Part shown: one piece after another, positions 41,177 to 51,022 of the stretch
How positions within the stretch are numbered: the stretch's first letter is position 1
How the letters are laid out: each line of letters starts with the position of its first letter
From: Azospirillum rugosum
GTDB lineage: Bacteria > Pseudomonadota > Alphaproteobacteria > Azospirillales > Azospirillaceae
Direction: 5' to 3'
NCBI RefSeq assembly: GCF_017876155.1
Contig: NZ_JAGINP010000007.1
Span: 226,249 to 290,248 of the forward strand
Length of the DNA stretch: 64,000 nt
Notes under the pieces: model-generated
Database searches by the model: none
The model's input: only the letters and a program-made list of their open reading frames with translations
Told to the model about the DNA's origin: nothing
Translations under genes and position numbers: made by a program

Positions 41177-43675
41177 ATGCCTGCCGCAGTGAAAGCCGCA
41201 TCGGAACCGTTAAGCTCTGGCTTATTGTCGCACTCGCGCCGTGTTCGGACTTGGCTTGTTCTGCTCGCAGCAGCCTGCGCTCTACCCCTCGTTCTGCTGT
41301 CCACCGCGTTGTTGCTGTGGAATGGCACTGTGGAAACGGAACAGACCGCACGACAGGTCAGCGACCGCGCCCGTCTTCTCGCGGACGACGTGGATCGTGA
41401 AGTGTCCCGGATTGTCGCATCCGCAGAGGTTCTGGCCACGAGCGAGAGTCTGACGAACGGCGATTTCGCCAATTTCTATCGGCGCGCGGCCCAGGTGCGG
41501 GATCTGCTCGGCACCAATGTCCTCGTGCGCGACCTGTCGAGCCAGCAGCTGCTCAACACGCGCGTTCCCTGGGGGACGGCCCTTCCCAGGAATCCGCTGT
41601 TCGACGTCGACCGCCGGGTGCTCGAGACACGGGAGGTGCAGGTCTCCGGGTTGCTGGCCGGCGCCGTGGCGCGGACGCCCCTGCTGATCGTCGTAGTGCC
41701 GGTCATCCGTGCCGGCGACATCGTCTATCTCCTGAGCCTGACGATTTCGCTGGAGCGGTTGCAGAACATCCTGTCTCCGGACCGCATGCCGCCCGGTTGG
41801 CTCGCGGGAATCGTCGATCGTGACGGCATAATCGTTGCCCGGTCGCGAAGTCCTGCGCAGTTCGTCGGCACCCGCGTGGACGCGGATCGCTGGAACGCGA
41901 TCAAGGACGCGCCGGACGGAGTTCATCACACGACGGACCTGGAAGGGCTGGCCTCGGTTCAAGCCTACAGCCGGTCACCAATCTCCGGATGGCTGGTCGG
42001 CGTAAGCGTGCCGGAGTCGCTGCTGGCCGCCCCATCCCACCGGTCGCTGCAACTCTTCGCCGGCGGCGGCTTGGTGCTGGTCCTGTGCGGTGTGGCGGTG
42101 GCAATCCTGCTTGGGCGCCGCCTGACGCGATCGATCATGCAATTGTCCGCACTGGCCCAGGCGCTCGGCGACGGGCAAGCCATGCCGGTCCGGCCGATGG
42201 GCGTGGCCGAGATGGACGCCGTGGCCGGCGCCCTGCGCGACGCTGCGGACCTGATCCGGACGCGCACGGCGGCCCTGGCGGAGAGCGAGGCGCGGCTGAG
42301 GCGCGTGGTGGACGGCGCGCCGTTCCCCGTCATCGTGCACGCGGACGACGGCGAAATCGTGCACATCAGCCGGTCGCTGGTGGACATGACGGGCTATGGC
42401 CGGCAGGAAGTCGCCACCATGGACCAATGGCTGGAGCGCGCGGTCGAAAGCGGGCAGGAGGCGTCGGCCTTCGACATCGATCGGCTCTACGCGCTCGACC
42501 GCCCGATCGACGAGGGGGAGTTCGCCATCCTCACCGCCGACGGCCAACGGCGCCTCTGGTCGTTCCGCTCCGCCCCCATCGGCCGGGACGAGCGCGGGCG
42601 CCGGCTGGCCGTCAGCATGGCCGCCGACCAGACCGACCGGCAGGAGGCGGAAAAGCGGATGCGCCTGCTGATGCGGGAAGTCGATCATCGGGCGAAGAAC
42701 GCGCTGGCCGTCGTCCAATCCATCGTGCAGCTGAGCCGCGCCGAGGATCCCGCCACCTTCGCCGGGGCCGTGCAAGGGCGGGTGTCGGCCATCGCGCGCG
42801 CCCACACATTGCTTTCCGAAACGCGCTGGTCCGGCGCCGATCTCGCCACCATGGTGCGGTTCGAGCTGGAGGCCTTCTCGGCGGGCCACCGGACGGCCAT
42901 GTCGGGGCCACCCGTGTCCATCGTGGCGGAAGCGGCGCAGGCCGTGTCGATCGTGCTGCATGAACTGTCCACCAACGCCGCGAAGCACGGCGCCCTGTCG
43001 GTTCCGGACGGGCGCGTCGCGGTGTCCTGGTCGGTGAACCGGGCGACCGGCCAGCTGGTCCTGCGCTGGGACGAGAGCTGCGGGCCGCCGGTCAGCCCGC
43101 CGACGCGCTTCGGCTTCGGCAGCTTCATCATCGAGCAGACGGTGACGGGCCAGCTGCACGGCGACCTGAGCCACGACTGGGACGAGTCCGGCCTGCGCTG
43201 GCGCATGACGATCGCCTCCGAATGTTACGTGACCAGCGGCGTCCGCGATCCGGGCGCCGCGGCTCTGACGCCGGCGAACGACGAGCCGCGACGGGCGGCC
43301 GCGGGCGCCCGCGTGCTGGTGGTGGAGGACGAGGCGCTGACCGCGATCGCTCTGTCGCACCTGCTCCAGGACCGGGGGTTCCAGGTGATCGGTCCGGTCG
43401 GCCGCGTGCAGGACGCCATCGACCTGGCGCGCTCCGACCGCCCGGACGTCGCTGTCCTGGACGTCAACCTGTTCGGCCAGCTGTCCTTCCCCGTGGCGGA
43501 AGTGCTGGACGGCATGGGCGTCCCTTTCCTGTTCTGCACCGGCTACAGCAACCTGGACGTGCCGAACGAGCGCCTGCGCCACGCGCCTGTGCTGCGCAAG
43601 CCGGTCGGCGCGGAACAGGTGACGCGCACGCTCTACGATCTGCTGGAACAGCGGCCGGGCACCGCGACGGCGTAA
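41177..43675 (+). CDS. Hybrid HWE-family sensor histidine kinase with C-terminal receiver
   Basis: An 832-residue membrane kinase. Two membrane spans (about 24-46 and 295-318) enclose a large periplasmic sensor domain of Cache type. HAMP-like (320-372) and PAS (about 374-490) domains follow. The HWE phosphoacceptor block REVDHRAKNALAVVQSIV has His504; an N-box LHELSTNAAKHGALS follows. The ATPase half ends near 680. A receiver domain (about 706-825) has Asp762 in VAVLDVNLFGQ. The receiver is fused at the C-terminus. No cognate DNA-binding regulator is adjacent; a promoter of its own lies in the 143-base gap behind the DUF2161 gene. Confidence 0.88.
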   Translation: MPAAVKAASEPLSSGLLSHSRRVRTWLVLLAAACALPLVLLSTALLLWNGTVETEQTARQVSDRARLLADDVDREVSRIVASAEVLATSESLTNGDFANFYRRAAQVRDLLGTNVLVRDLSSQQLLNTRVPWGTALPRNPLFDVDRRVLETREVQVSGLLAGAVARTPLLIVVVPVIRAGDIVYLLSLTISLERLQNILSPDRMPPGWLAGIVDRDGIIVARSRSPAQFVGTRVDADRWNAIKDAPDGVHHTTDLEGLASVQAYSRSPISGWLVGVSVPESLLAAPSHRSLQLFAGGGLVLVLCGVAVAILLGRRLTRSIMQLSALAQALGDGQAMPVRPMGVAEMDAVAGALRDAADLIRTRTAALAESEARLRRVVDGAPFPVIVHADDGEIVHISRSLVDMTGYGRQEVATMDQWLERAVESGQEASAFDIDRLYALDRPIDEGEFAILTADGQRRLWSFRSAPIGRDERGRRLAVSMAADQTDRQEAEKRMRLLMREVDHRAKNALAVVQSIVQLSRAEDPATFAGAVQGRVSAIARAHTLLSETRWSGADLATMVRFELEAFSAGHRTAMSGPPVSIVAEAAQAVSIVLHELSTNAAKHGALSVPDGRVAVSWSVNRATGQLVLRWDESCGPPVSPPTRFGFGSFIIEQTVTGQLHGDLSHDWDESGLRWRMTIASECYVTSGVRDPGAAALTPANDEPRRAAAGARVLVVEDEALTAIALSHLLQDRGFQVIGPVGRVQDAIDLARSDRPDVAVLDVNLFGQLSFPVAEVLDGMGVPFLFCTGYSNLDVPNERLRHAPVLRKPVGAEQVTRTLYDLLEQRPGTATA

Positions 43676-43703
43676 AAGGCAACTGCGTAGGGGGCTGCCC
43701 GGC

Positions 43704-45053
43704 CTACTCCACGAAGTCCTCGCGGCTCAGGCCGTACCGCTTCAGCTTGTCGTAGAAGGTCTTCCGCGGGACGTTCAGCGCCTCGATGGTGGCCTTCACG
43801 CTGCCCTTGTGGCGGGCCAGTTCGCTTTCGATCAGGCTTTTCTCGAACAGGTCCACCTGCTCCGCCAGCGACAGGCCGCCGGAACCGGCGGGGGCGCCCG
43901 ACGCGGCCAGCGCGTCGTCGAGGCCCAGCACGAAGCGGTCGGCGGCGTTGCGCAGCTCGCGGACGTTGCCGGGCCAGTCGTGGGCCATCAGGCGCTGGGT
44001 CTGCGCCGGGGTCGGCGCGCGCGGGTCGCGGTTGTAGCGGGCGGCCGCCTGAAGGACGAAGTGCTGGAACAGCAGCGGGATGTCGTCCCGGCGCTCGCGC
44101 AGCGGCGGGATCGTCACAACGACCACGTTCAGGCGGTAATAGAGGTCCTCGCGGAAGCTGCCCGCGCTGGACGCCTGCCGCAGGTCCACCTTCGTCGCGG
44201 CGACGACGCGCAGGTCCACCGGGGTCTGGTCGTTGGAGCCCAGCGGCTCGACGATCCGCTCCTGGATCACGCGCAGCAGCTTGACCTGGAGCGACAGCGG
44301 CATGCTCTCGATCTCGTCCAGGAACAGGGTGCCGCCGCTGGCGTGCTCGATGCGGCCGACGCGGCGCTTGGCGGCACCGGTGAAGGCGCCGGCCTCGTGG
44401 CCGAACAGCTCGCTCTCAATGATGGATTCGGGCATGGCGCCGCAGTTCAGCGCCACGAAGGGGTGCTTGCGGCGCGCGCTGCCGGCGTGGAGCGCGCGGG
44501 CGACCAGCTCCTTGCCCGTCCCGGTTTCGCCCAGCACCAGCACGTCGGCGTCGGTGTCCGCCACCGCGGCGATGGTCGCGCGCAGCCGCTCAATGCCCGG
44601 CGTGCGGCCGATGATGGGGTAGCCGTCGCCGCCATGGGCGCCGGCCAGCTGGTCGCGCAAGCGCCGGTTCTCCAGCACCAGCCGCCGCTTCTCCACCGCG
44701 CGCCGCGCCACCTCCACCAGCCGGTCGGACGGGAAGGGCTTTTCCAGGAAGTCGTAGGCGCCGCGCCGCATGGCCTCCACCGCCATGGGCACGTCGCCGT
44801 GGCCGGTGATGAGGATGACCGGAAGCTCCGGGTCCAGCGCCAGGGCGCGCTCCATCAGCTCCAGCCCGTCGATCTGCGGCATGCGCACGTCGGTGACGAG
44901 GCAGCCGGGCCAGTCGCGGCCGAGCAGGCGCAGCGCGCGCTCCGCCCCGTCGCAGGCGGTGACCTCGAAATCGGCCAGTTCCAGCGCCTGTTGGCCGGCC
45001 AGACGGACGGCGCGCTCGTCGTCCACGAAGAGGACGCTGCCGGCGCTGGTCAT
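43704..45053 (-). CDS. dctD: Sigma-54-dependent response regulator DctD
   Basis: A 449-residue NtrC-type activator: receiver domain (Asp55 in VTDVRMP), AAA+ domain with the Walker A motif GETGTGKE, the sigma-54-contacting GAFTGA loop, and a C-terminal Fis-type helix-turn-helix (IEALNVPRKTFYDKLKRYGL). It is encoded four bases overlapping dctB. Phosphorylated by DctB, it should activate dctA from sites at 46928-47018 through sigma-54. The dctA gene is divergent and has such a promoter, which supports the name. Confidence 0.93.
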   Translation of the reverse strand: MTSAGSVLFVDDERAVRLAGQQALELADFEVTACDGAERALRLLGRDWPGCLVTDVRMPQIDGLELMERALALDPELPVILITGHGDVPMAVEAMRRGAYDFLEKPFPSDRLVEVARRAVEKRRLVLENRRLRDQLAGAHGGDGYPIIGRTPGIERLRATIAAVADTDADVLVLGETGTGKELVARALHAGSARRKHPFVALNCGAMPESIIESELFGHEAGAFTGAAKRRVGRIEHASGGTLFLDEIESMPLSLQVKLLRVIQERIVEPLGSNDQTPVDLRVVAATKVDLRQASSAGSFREDLYYRLNVVVVTIPPLRERRDDIPLLFQHFVLQAAARYNRDPRAPTPAQTQRLMAHDWPGNVRELRNAADRFVLGLDDALAASGAPAGSGGLSLAEQVDLFEKSLIESELARHKGSVKATIEALNVPRKTFYDKLKRYGLSREDFVE

Positions 45054-46912
45054 GCGGGGGACTCCGTTCGCTTGAGGCGGATGGTGAAGACGGCGCCGCC
45101 GTCCGGGTGGTTGGCCGCGGTCAGGCTGCCGCCGAAATCCTCCACGATGCCGTGGCTGATCGACAGGCCGAGCCCCAGACCGTCCCCGGCCTCCTTCGTG
45201 GTGAAGAAGGGCACGAACAGGCGGGGCAGGTCGGCCTCGGCGATGCCGGTGCCGACGTCGCGGACGCTCAATACCGCCTCGCCGCCCTCCGGCGCCAGCG
45301 TGACGGTGATCGCGCGGTTGGGGACGGTGCGCATGGCGTCCGCGGCGTTGCCGATGAGGTTGACCAGCACCTGCTGGAGCCGCACGTCCTCGCCCGTCAC
45401 CCAGACGGTGGCGTCCGGCAGATCGGTCTCGACCTCGACGGAGTCGCGGCGCAGGCGCGATTCCAGCAAGGCCAGGGCCTGCCCGACCGCCGCCTGCGCC
45501 GAGACGGGGCCGAGCGTGCCGGAGGCACGCCGGGCGAAGCCCTTCAGCTGCCGCGTGATGGCGGCCATGCGGTCGGTCAGGTCGGCGATTTCCGCGAGGT
45601 TGTCGCGCACGGCCTCCCGCCGGTCGCGGTCCAGCAGCACCACGGCGTTGTCGGCGAAGCTGCGGATGGCGGCGAGCGGCTGGTTGATCTCGTGCGCGAT
45701 GCCCGCCGACATCTGGCCCAGCGCCGCGAGCTTGGCCGCCTGCGTCAGCTCGTTCTCCGCGGCGCGCAGCTCGGCGGTGGCGTCGGCGACGCGCCGCTCC
45801 AGTTCGGTGCGGGTTTCCTCCTGGAAGGACAGGCGCTCCATCAGCACGACGCGCCGCTGGGCCAGGGCGTAGCCGGCGAGTGCGGCCAGCGCCACCACCG
45901 TGGCCGCCAGAAGCCCGGCCTGCTGGGCGCGGGTGCTGGCCGGCTCCAGGCTGGTCAGCGCGTGGATGGTCCAGTCGCCGCCGGGCACGGCCTCCGACAG
46001 GTGAAGATACCGCATCTCGACCCCGTTCTCCCGCAACGCGATGCGGTCCGCCCCGCCGCCGAAGCCCCAGGGCAGGGTGGGCACGCCCTCCGTCGGTGGA
46101 TCGGGTGTGGTCGGCAGGGTGACCGGCAGGCGCTGGGGCAGGGCGTTGTAGCGCCAGCCCGGCACGTTGGTGATGAAGACGATCCCGTCGCGGTCGGTGA
46201 CCAGCACCTTCTCCCCACCGTGCGACCAGGCTTCCTCCAGCGTCTGGAAACCGACCTTCAGGACGACGACGCCGAGCGGCGTTTCCTCTGTGCGGTTTTC
46301 CGCACTCACCCTCTGGGCCGTGTAGTAGCCCGGCACGAAGGAGGTGGTGCCGAGCGCGAAATGGTGTCCTTCGCCCCGTTCTATCGCCGAGCGGAAATAG
46401 GGACGGTAGGCGAAGTTCTGCCCGACGAAGCTGGCCGTGCTGTTCCAGTTGCTGGCCGCGATGGTCGTGCCCGATGGGTTCATGATGTAGAGGGCCAGCG
46501 CGCCCAGCGCCCGCGCGAAGCCCTCCAGCTTGCGGTTCATGCGCTCCACGCGCTCGGGCGTCGGCGCCGCCAGCAGGGCCGCGACCTCCGCGTCGCGGGC
46601 GATCACCATGGGCACGGCGGCGTGCCGCTCCAACTCCGCCCGCAGGTTGGCCTCGTAGAGGGCCAGACGGGCCCGCCCCTGCTCCTGCAAGGCTTCGTGG
46701 GCCACCGACGCGGTCCAGCCGGCCGCCAGCGCGGCGGCGAGCGGCATCCCAACGATGAAGGCCAGCAGCAGAAGCCGACGGGGACGCGCGGCGAGCGCCG
46801 CGATCAGCCCCGCGAAGGGGCGGCCCGGGAAACGACGGGAGTCCGGCGGCGGGGTTTGCGCGCGCTCCGCAGCGTTCGAAAATGTCCGTTCGATGGGACG
46901 TATCCTAAGCAA
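45050..46912 (-). CDS. dctB: C4-dicarboxylate sensor histidine kinase DctB
   Basis: A 620-residue membrane kinase. The N-terminal span (about 45-66) and second span (about 336-357) flank a double Cache-type periplasmic domain with [20 protein letters not shown] and [10 protein letters not shown], which match DctB dicarboxylate binding. A coiled coil (365-395) leads to HisKA with [17 protein letters not shown], then HATPase with NLIGNAADA and [11 protein letters not shown]. The start is a TTG at 46912, the only plausible start before the first span; this is not certain. The gene overlaps dctD by four bases. Confidence 0.92.
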   Translation of the reverse strand: MLRIRPIERTFSNAAERAQTPPPDSRRFPGRPFAGLIAALAARPRRLLLLAFIVGMPLAAALAAGWTASVAHEALQEQGRARLALYEANLRAELERHAAVPMVIARDAEVAALLAAPTPERVERMNRKLEGFARALGALALYIMNPSGTTIAASNWNSTASFVGQNFAYRPYFRSAIERGEGHHFALGTTSFVPGYYTAQRVSAENRTEETPLGVVVLKVGFQTLEEAWSHGGEKVLVTDRDGIVFITNVPGWRYNALPQRLPVTLPTTPDPPTEGVPTLPWGFGGGADRIALRENGVEMRYLHLSEAVPGGDWTIHALTSLEPASTRAQQAGLLAATVVALAALAGYALAQRRVVLMERLSFQEETRTELERRVADATAELRAAENELTQAAKLAALGQMSAGIAHEINQPLAAIRSFADNAVVLLDRDRREAVRDNLAEIADLTDRMAAITRQLKGFARRASGTLGPVSAQAAVGQALALLESRLRRDSVEVETDLPDATVWVTGEDVRLQQVLVNLIGNAADAMRTVPNRAITVTLAPEGGEAVLSVRDVGTGIAEADLPRLFVPFFTTKEAGDGLGLGLSISHGIVEDFGGSLTAANHPDGGAVFTIRLKRTESPA

Positions 46913-46927
46913 CGGTCAGGTTACTCG

Positions 46928-47018
46928 TGTTGCGCCGCAACATACGGTCGCCCAAGGGCGTGTCGTGTGTGGATTTTCGCACATCCATTTCCGCCCTGTC
47001 GTGCGGTTTTTCGCTCAT
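46928..47018. promoter_or_regulatory. Candidate DctD binding sites upstream of dctA
   Basis: Three inverted-repeat sites: TGTTGCG-C-CGCAACA (46928-46942), TGTGTGG-ATTT-TCGCACA (46966-46983) and an imperfect CGTGCGG-like site at 47000-47018. The last two are about 35 bases apart and lie at typical enhancer distance from the sigma-54 promoter, as at other DctD-controlled promoters. Confidence 0.65.
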
Positions 47019-47056
47019 GCCGGGCGTAAGAGCGCTGCGAATCCTCGGGTCATACG

Positions 47057-47073
47057 TTGGCACACGTCTTGCT
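47057..47073 (+). promoter_or_regulatory. Sigma-54 promoter of dctA
   Basis: TTGGCAC-N5-TTGCT, with GG at -24 and GC at -12 at the correct ten-base interval. It lies 85 bases before the dctA start codon and directly downstream of the DctD-type palindromes. Confidence 0.9.
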
Positions 47074-47157
47074 GATAGGGGGCTCATGACGGGGCCGACC
47101 GCCGAACTCGCACAAGAGCGGACGCCCATTCCAGGAAAACGCCACGAGGAGACGACA

Positions 47158-48459
47158 ATGCCTGCTCACGGGCAAGCGACGAAGAAGCCTTTCTACACGA
47201 ACCTGACGGTCCAGGTGCTGACGGCCATCACCATCGGCATCCTGCTCGGCCACTTCTACCCGGCCATCGCCGTGGAGATGAAGCCGCTGGGCGACGTCTT
47301 CATCAAGATGATCAAGATGGTCATCGGCCCGATCGTCTTCTTGACGGTCGTCACCGGCATCTCCTCGATCGGCGACATGAAGAAGGTCGGCAAGGTCGGC
47401 GGCAAGGCGATCCTGTATTTCGAGATCGTCACCACCTTCGCGCTGGGTCTCGGGCTGCTGGTCGTCAACCTGCTGAAGCCCGGCGCCGGCATGAACATCC
47501 AGGTCGGTTCGCTGAAGGCTGACGCGGTCGCCAAGTACGCGACCGAGGCGCAGCACCACACCACGGTGGACTTCCTGGTCAACATCGTCCCGGACAACGT
47601 CGTCGGCGCCTTCGTCAAGGGCGACATGCTGCAGATCCTGTTCTTCGCGGTGATCTTCGGCGTCGCGCTGTCGGCCATGGGCCAGAAGGGCAAGCTGGTC
47701 GAGGACGTGTTCGAGAAGGTGTCGCACGCGCTCTTCGGCGTGATCGGCATCCTGATGCGCGTCGCCCCGCTGGGTGCCTTCGGCGCCATGTCCTTCACCA
47801 TCGGCAAGTACGGCGTCTCCTCGCTGACCGCGCTCGGCCAGCTGATGGCCGGCGTCTACGTCACGATGGCGCTGTTCGTCTTCGTCGTGCTGGGCGGCAT
47901 CGCCCGCATGTACAACTTCAACCTGCTGACCTTCCTGCGCTACATCAAGGACGAGCTGCTGATCGTGCTCGGCACCTCCTCGTCGGAGTCCGTGCTGCCG
48001 CGCATGATGGAGAAGATGCAGAAGTTCGGCTGCTCCAAGCACGTCGTCGGCCTGGTCATCCCGACCGGTTACTCCTTCAACCTGGACGGCACCTCCATCT
48101 ACCTGTCGATGGCCGCGATCTTCATCGCCCAGGCCTTCAACATCGACCTGACGATCTGGCAGCAGCTGACCATCCTCGGCCTGCTGATGCTGACCTCCAA
48201 GGGTGCGGCGGCGGTGACCGGCGGCGGCTTCGTGACGCTGGCCGCCACCCTGTCGGCGACCGGCCACCTGCCCATCGAAGGTCTGGCCCTGCTGCTGGGC
48301 GTCGACCGCTTCATGTCGGAAGCGCGCGCCATCACCAACCTGATCGGCAACGGTGTGGCCACCGTGGTTGTTGCCAAGATGGAAGGCGAGTTCGACGAGT
48401 CCAAGGCGGTCGCGGAGTACCAGCAGCACTTCAAGGAGCCGGCGCTGGCCCGCATCTGA
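47158..48459 (+). CDS. dctA: C4-dicarboxylate/proton symporter DctA
   Basis: Inner-membrane uptake protein for succinate, malate and fumarate of 433 residues (glutamate-type symporter fold with eight helices and two hairpin loops). The serine-rich [15 protein letters not shown] motif of HP1 and the [16 protein letters not shown] helix 7 region are clear. The ATG at 47158 has GAGGAGA and matches other DctA starts. It is divergent from dctBD; expression depends on sigma-54 and DctD. Followed by strong hairpins. Confidence 0.96.
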   Translation: MPAHGQATKKPFYTNLTVQVLTAITIGILLGHFYPAIAVEMKPLGDVFIKMIKMVIGPIVFLTVVTGISSIGDMKKVGKVGGKAILYFEIVTTFALGLGLLVVNLLKPGAGMNIQVGSLKADAVAKYATEAQHHTTVDFLVNIVPDNVVGAFVKGDMLQILFFAVIFGVALSAMGQKGKLVEDVFEKVSHALFGVIGILMRVAPLGAFGAMSFTIGKYGVSSLTALGQLMAGVYVTMALFVFVVLGGIARMYNFNLLTFLRYIKDELLIVLGTSSSESVLPRMMEKMQKFGCSKHVVGLVIPTGYSFNLDGTSIYLSMAAIFIAQAFNIDLTIWQQLTILGLLMLTSKGAAAVTGGGFVTLAATLSATGHLPIEGLALLLGVDRFMSEARAITNLIGNGVATVVVAKMEGEFDESKAVAEYQQHFKEPALARI

Positions 48460-48469
48460 TGCGGACGAT

Positions 48470-48543
48470 GATCCTGTCCTGACAGGACAGCGACAGGATC
48501 TTGCGGAAAAGAAGGGGGCGACTCACCATGAGTTGCCCCTTTC
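48470..48543 (+). terminator. Hairpins at the dctA end
   Basis: The first hairpin GATCCTGTC (48470-48478) pairs with GACAGGATC (48492-48500), with an alternative inner stem TGTCCT/AGGACA. A second stem of 11 bp (48515-48525 with 48529-48539, one G-T pair) has a three-base loop and is followed by TTT. The second one is the likely terminator; the first may compete for pairing. Confidence 0.75.
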
Positions 48544-48639
48544 CCCATTCCGGTGCCCGGACAATTCGGGTATAAGCCGGAGGGCAGGTTAGGGTAATCG
48601 AACAAATTAACTGGAATCAGGTTAAAGGGGAGAGGACGT

Positions 48640-50958
48640 ATGTCCGGCGACTTCGACGCCATGGCGCTTGAGTACCACCGGAACCCGAAGCCCGGTAAGC
48701 TGGCGATCGTTGCCACGAAGCCCATGGCGAACCAGCGTGACTTGGCGCTCGCCTATTCACCGGGCGTGGCCGCGGCCTCCAGCGCCATCGCCGCCGACCC
48801 GAGCCTGGCGGCGGAGCTGACGTCCCGCGCCAACCTCGTGGCGGTGGTCACCAACGGCACCGCGGTGCTGGGTCTGGGCGACATCGGCCCGATGGCCGCC
48901 AAGCCGGTCATGGAGGGCAAGGCCGTCCTCTTCAAGAAGTTCGCCGGCATCGACTGTTTCGACCTTGAGTTGAACGAGAAGGACGTCGACGCGCTGGTCG
49001 ACACCATCGTCCGGCTGGAGCCGACCTTCGGCGCCATCAACCTGGAAGACATCGCCGCCCCCGCCTGCTTCGAGGTGGAGCGCCGCTGCCGCGAGCGGAT
49101 GAAGATCCCGGTCTTCCACGACGACCAGCACGGCACCGCCATCGTGGTGGGCGCGGCCGTCCTGAACGGCCTGAAGCTGGTCGGCAAGGACATCTCCACG
49201 GTCAAGGTCGTCTCCACGGGCGGCGGTGCCGCCGGCATCGCCTGCCTCGACCTGATGGTCAGCCTGGGCGTCAAGCGCGAGAACGTCTGGCTGGTGGACC
49301 GCATCGGCGTCGTCCACAAGGGCCGCAACGAGGAGATGAACCCCTACAAGGACGCCTACGCGCAGGAAACCGACGCGCGCGTCCTGGCCGACGTCATCGA
49401 CGGGGCGGACATCTTCCTGGGCTTGTCCGGCGCCAAGGTGCTGAAGTCGGAGATGCTGGCCCGCATGGGCGACAAGCCGCTGATCCTGGCGCTCGCCAAC
49501 CCGGAGCCGGAGATCATGCCGGACCTTGCGCGCCAAGCGCGCCCGGACGCGATCATCGCCACCGGGCGGTCGGATTTCCCCAACCAGGTCAACAACGTCC
49601 TCTGCTTCCCCTTCATCTTCCGCGGCGCGCTGGACGTGGGCGCCACGACGGTGAACGAGGAGATGAAGATTGCCGCCACCCATGCGATGGCGAACCTGGC
49701 GCAGGCGGAGCCGTCGGACGTGGTGGCCGCGGCCTATGTGGGTGAGAACCTGCGCTTCGGCCCGGACTACATCCTCCCCAAACCCTTCGACCCGCGCCTT
49801 GTGATCGAGGTGTCGTCGGCGGTGGCCAAGGCGGCCATGGACAGCGGCGTGGCGACGCGCCCGATCGCCGACTTCCGCGCCTACCGCGACCAGTTGGGCC
49901 AGTACGTGTTCCGCTCCGGCCTCGTCATGAAGCCGGTCATCAGCAAGGCGAAGGCCGCGCCCAAGCGCGTGGTGTACGCCGAGGGCGAGGATCCGCGCGT
50001 CCTGCGTTGCGCCCAGGTGGTGGTGGACGACGGCATCGCCCAGCCGGTCCTGCTCGGCCGGCTCGATGTCATCGAGCGGACGATCGCCGACATGGGCCTG
50101 CGCATCCGCCCGGGCAAGGACGTGGAGGTGATCGAGGTCATCCGCGACCTGCGCTATCACAACTACGCCGAAGTCTACCGGCAGCTGATGGGCCGCCGCG
50201 GCGTGTCCCCGGCGAACGCGCTGAACATCGTGCGCACCCAGCCGACCGTCTTCGGCGCGCTGATGGTCCGCCGGGGCGAGGCCGACGCGATGGTCTGCGG
50301 CACGTCCGGCCGCTACGGCGACCACTACGCGCACGTCCTGGGCGTGATCGGCCTGCGCAAGGGCGTGAAGGTCGCGGCGGCCATGAACGGCCTGATCTCG
50401 CAGAAGGGCACGCACTTCATCTGCGACACCTACGTCAACAGCGACCCCACCGCCGAGCAGGTGGCCGAGATCGCGCGGCTGGCGGCGGAGGAGGTGAAGC
50501 GCTTCGGCATCGAGCCGAAGGTGGCCCTGCTCTCCCACTCCAACTTCGGCACCGCCGACACGCCGTCGGCGCGCAAGATGCGGACCGCCTACGAGCTGGT
50601 TTCCGCCGAGATGCCGGATCTGGAGGTCGACGGCGAGATGCACGCCGACGCCGCCCTGTCGGAGGTCCTGCGCAAGGGGCTTCTGCCGGACAGCAAGCTG
50701 AAGGGGGAGGCGAACCTGCTGGTGATGCCGACGCTGGACGCAGCCAACATCGCCTTCAACATGCTGAAGATCCTGGCCGACGCGCAGAATGTCGGGCCGA
50801 TGCTGCTGGGCGTCGCCCGCCCCGTGCACATCGCGACCCCGTCGGTGACCACGCGCGGCCTGGTCAACCTGACGGCCGTGGCCGTGGTGGACGCCCAACT
50901 CGCCGCCCCGGTCAACGCCGCCCCGAGCCCGGCCCCGGCCCAGGCCGGGGAGGGCTGA
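48640..50958 (+). CDS. maeB: NADP-type malic enzyme with phosphotransacetylase-like C-terminus
   Basis: Decarboxylates malate to pyruvate with NAD(P)+, linking dicarboxylate uptake to acetyl-CoA and gluconeogenesis. The 772-residue protein has a malic enzyme N-terminus (1-430) with [21 protein letters not shown] and [14 protein letters not shown], and a PTA-like C-terminus (440-760) beginning [15 protein letters not shown]. The PTA part in this family is mostly regulatory. Next to dctA, it makes functional sense for growth on C4 acids. Confidence 0.95.
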   Translation: MSGDFDAMALEYHRNPKPGKLAIVATKPMANQRDLALAYSPGVAAASSAIAADPSLAAELTSRANLVAVVTNGTAVLGLGDIGPMAAKPVMEGKAVLFKKFAGIDCFDLELNEKDVDALVDTIVRLEPTFGAINLEDIAAPACFEVERRCRERMKIPVFHDDQHGTAIVVGAAVLNGLKLVGKDISTVKVVSTGGGAAGIACLDLMVSLGVKRENVWLVDRIGVVHKGRNEEMNPYKDAYAQETDARVLADVIDGADIFLGLSGAKVLKSEMLARMGDKPLILALANPEPEIMPDLARQARPDAIIATGRSDFPNQVNNVLCFPFIFRGALDVGATTVNEEMKIAATHAMANLAQAEPSDVVAAAYVGENLRFGPDYILPKPFDPRLVIEVSSAVAKAAMDSGVATRPIADFRAYRDQLGQYVFRSGLVMKPVISKAKAAPKRVVYAEGEDPRVLRCAQVVVDDGIAQPVLLGRLDVIERTIADMGLRIRPGKDVEVIEVIRDLRYHNYAEVYRQLMGRRGVSPANALNIVRTQPTVFGALMVRRGEADAMVCGTSGRYGDHYAHVLGVIGLRKGVKVAAAMNGLISQKGTHFICDTYVNSDPTAEQVAEIARLAAEEVKRFGIEPKVALLSHSNFGTADTPSARKMRTAYELVSAEMPDLEVDGEMHADAALSEVLRKGLLPDSKLKGEANLLVMPTLDAANIAFNMLKILADAQNVGPMLLGVARPVHIATPSVTTRGLVNLTAVAVVDAQLAAPVNAAPSPAPAQAGEG

Positions 50959-50971
50959 CCGAGGAGCCTGC

Positions 50972-51003
50972 CGTAGGTCGGGTGGAGCGCAGCGAAACCC
51001 GAC
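50972..51003 (+). repeat. Dispersed inverted repeat, copy 4
   Basis: CGTAGGTCGGGTGGAGCG and its complement-like end CGAAACCCGAC. It falls between maeB and the TPR gene, 13 bases after the maeB stop, and the end is just ahead of the TPR gene's start. Confidence 0.8.
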
Positions 51004-51022
51004 GCTCCTCGCGGGGGAGAGG

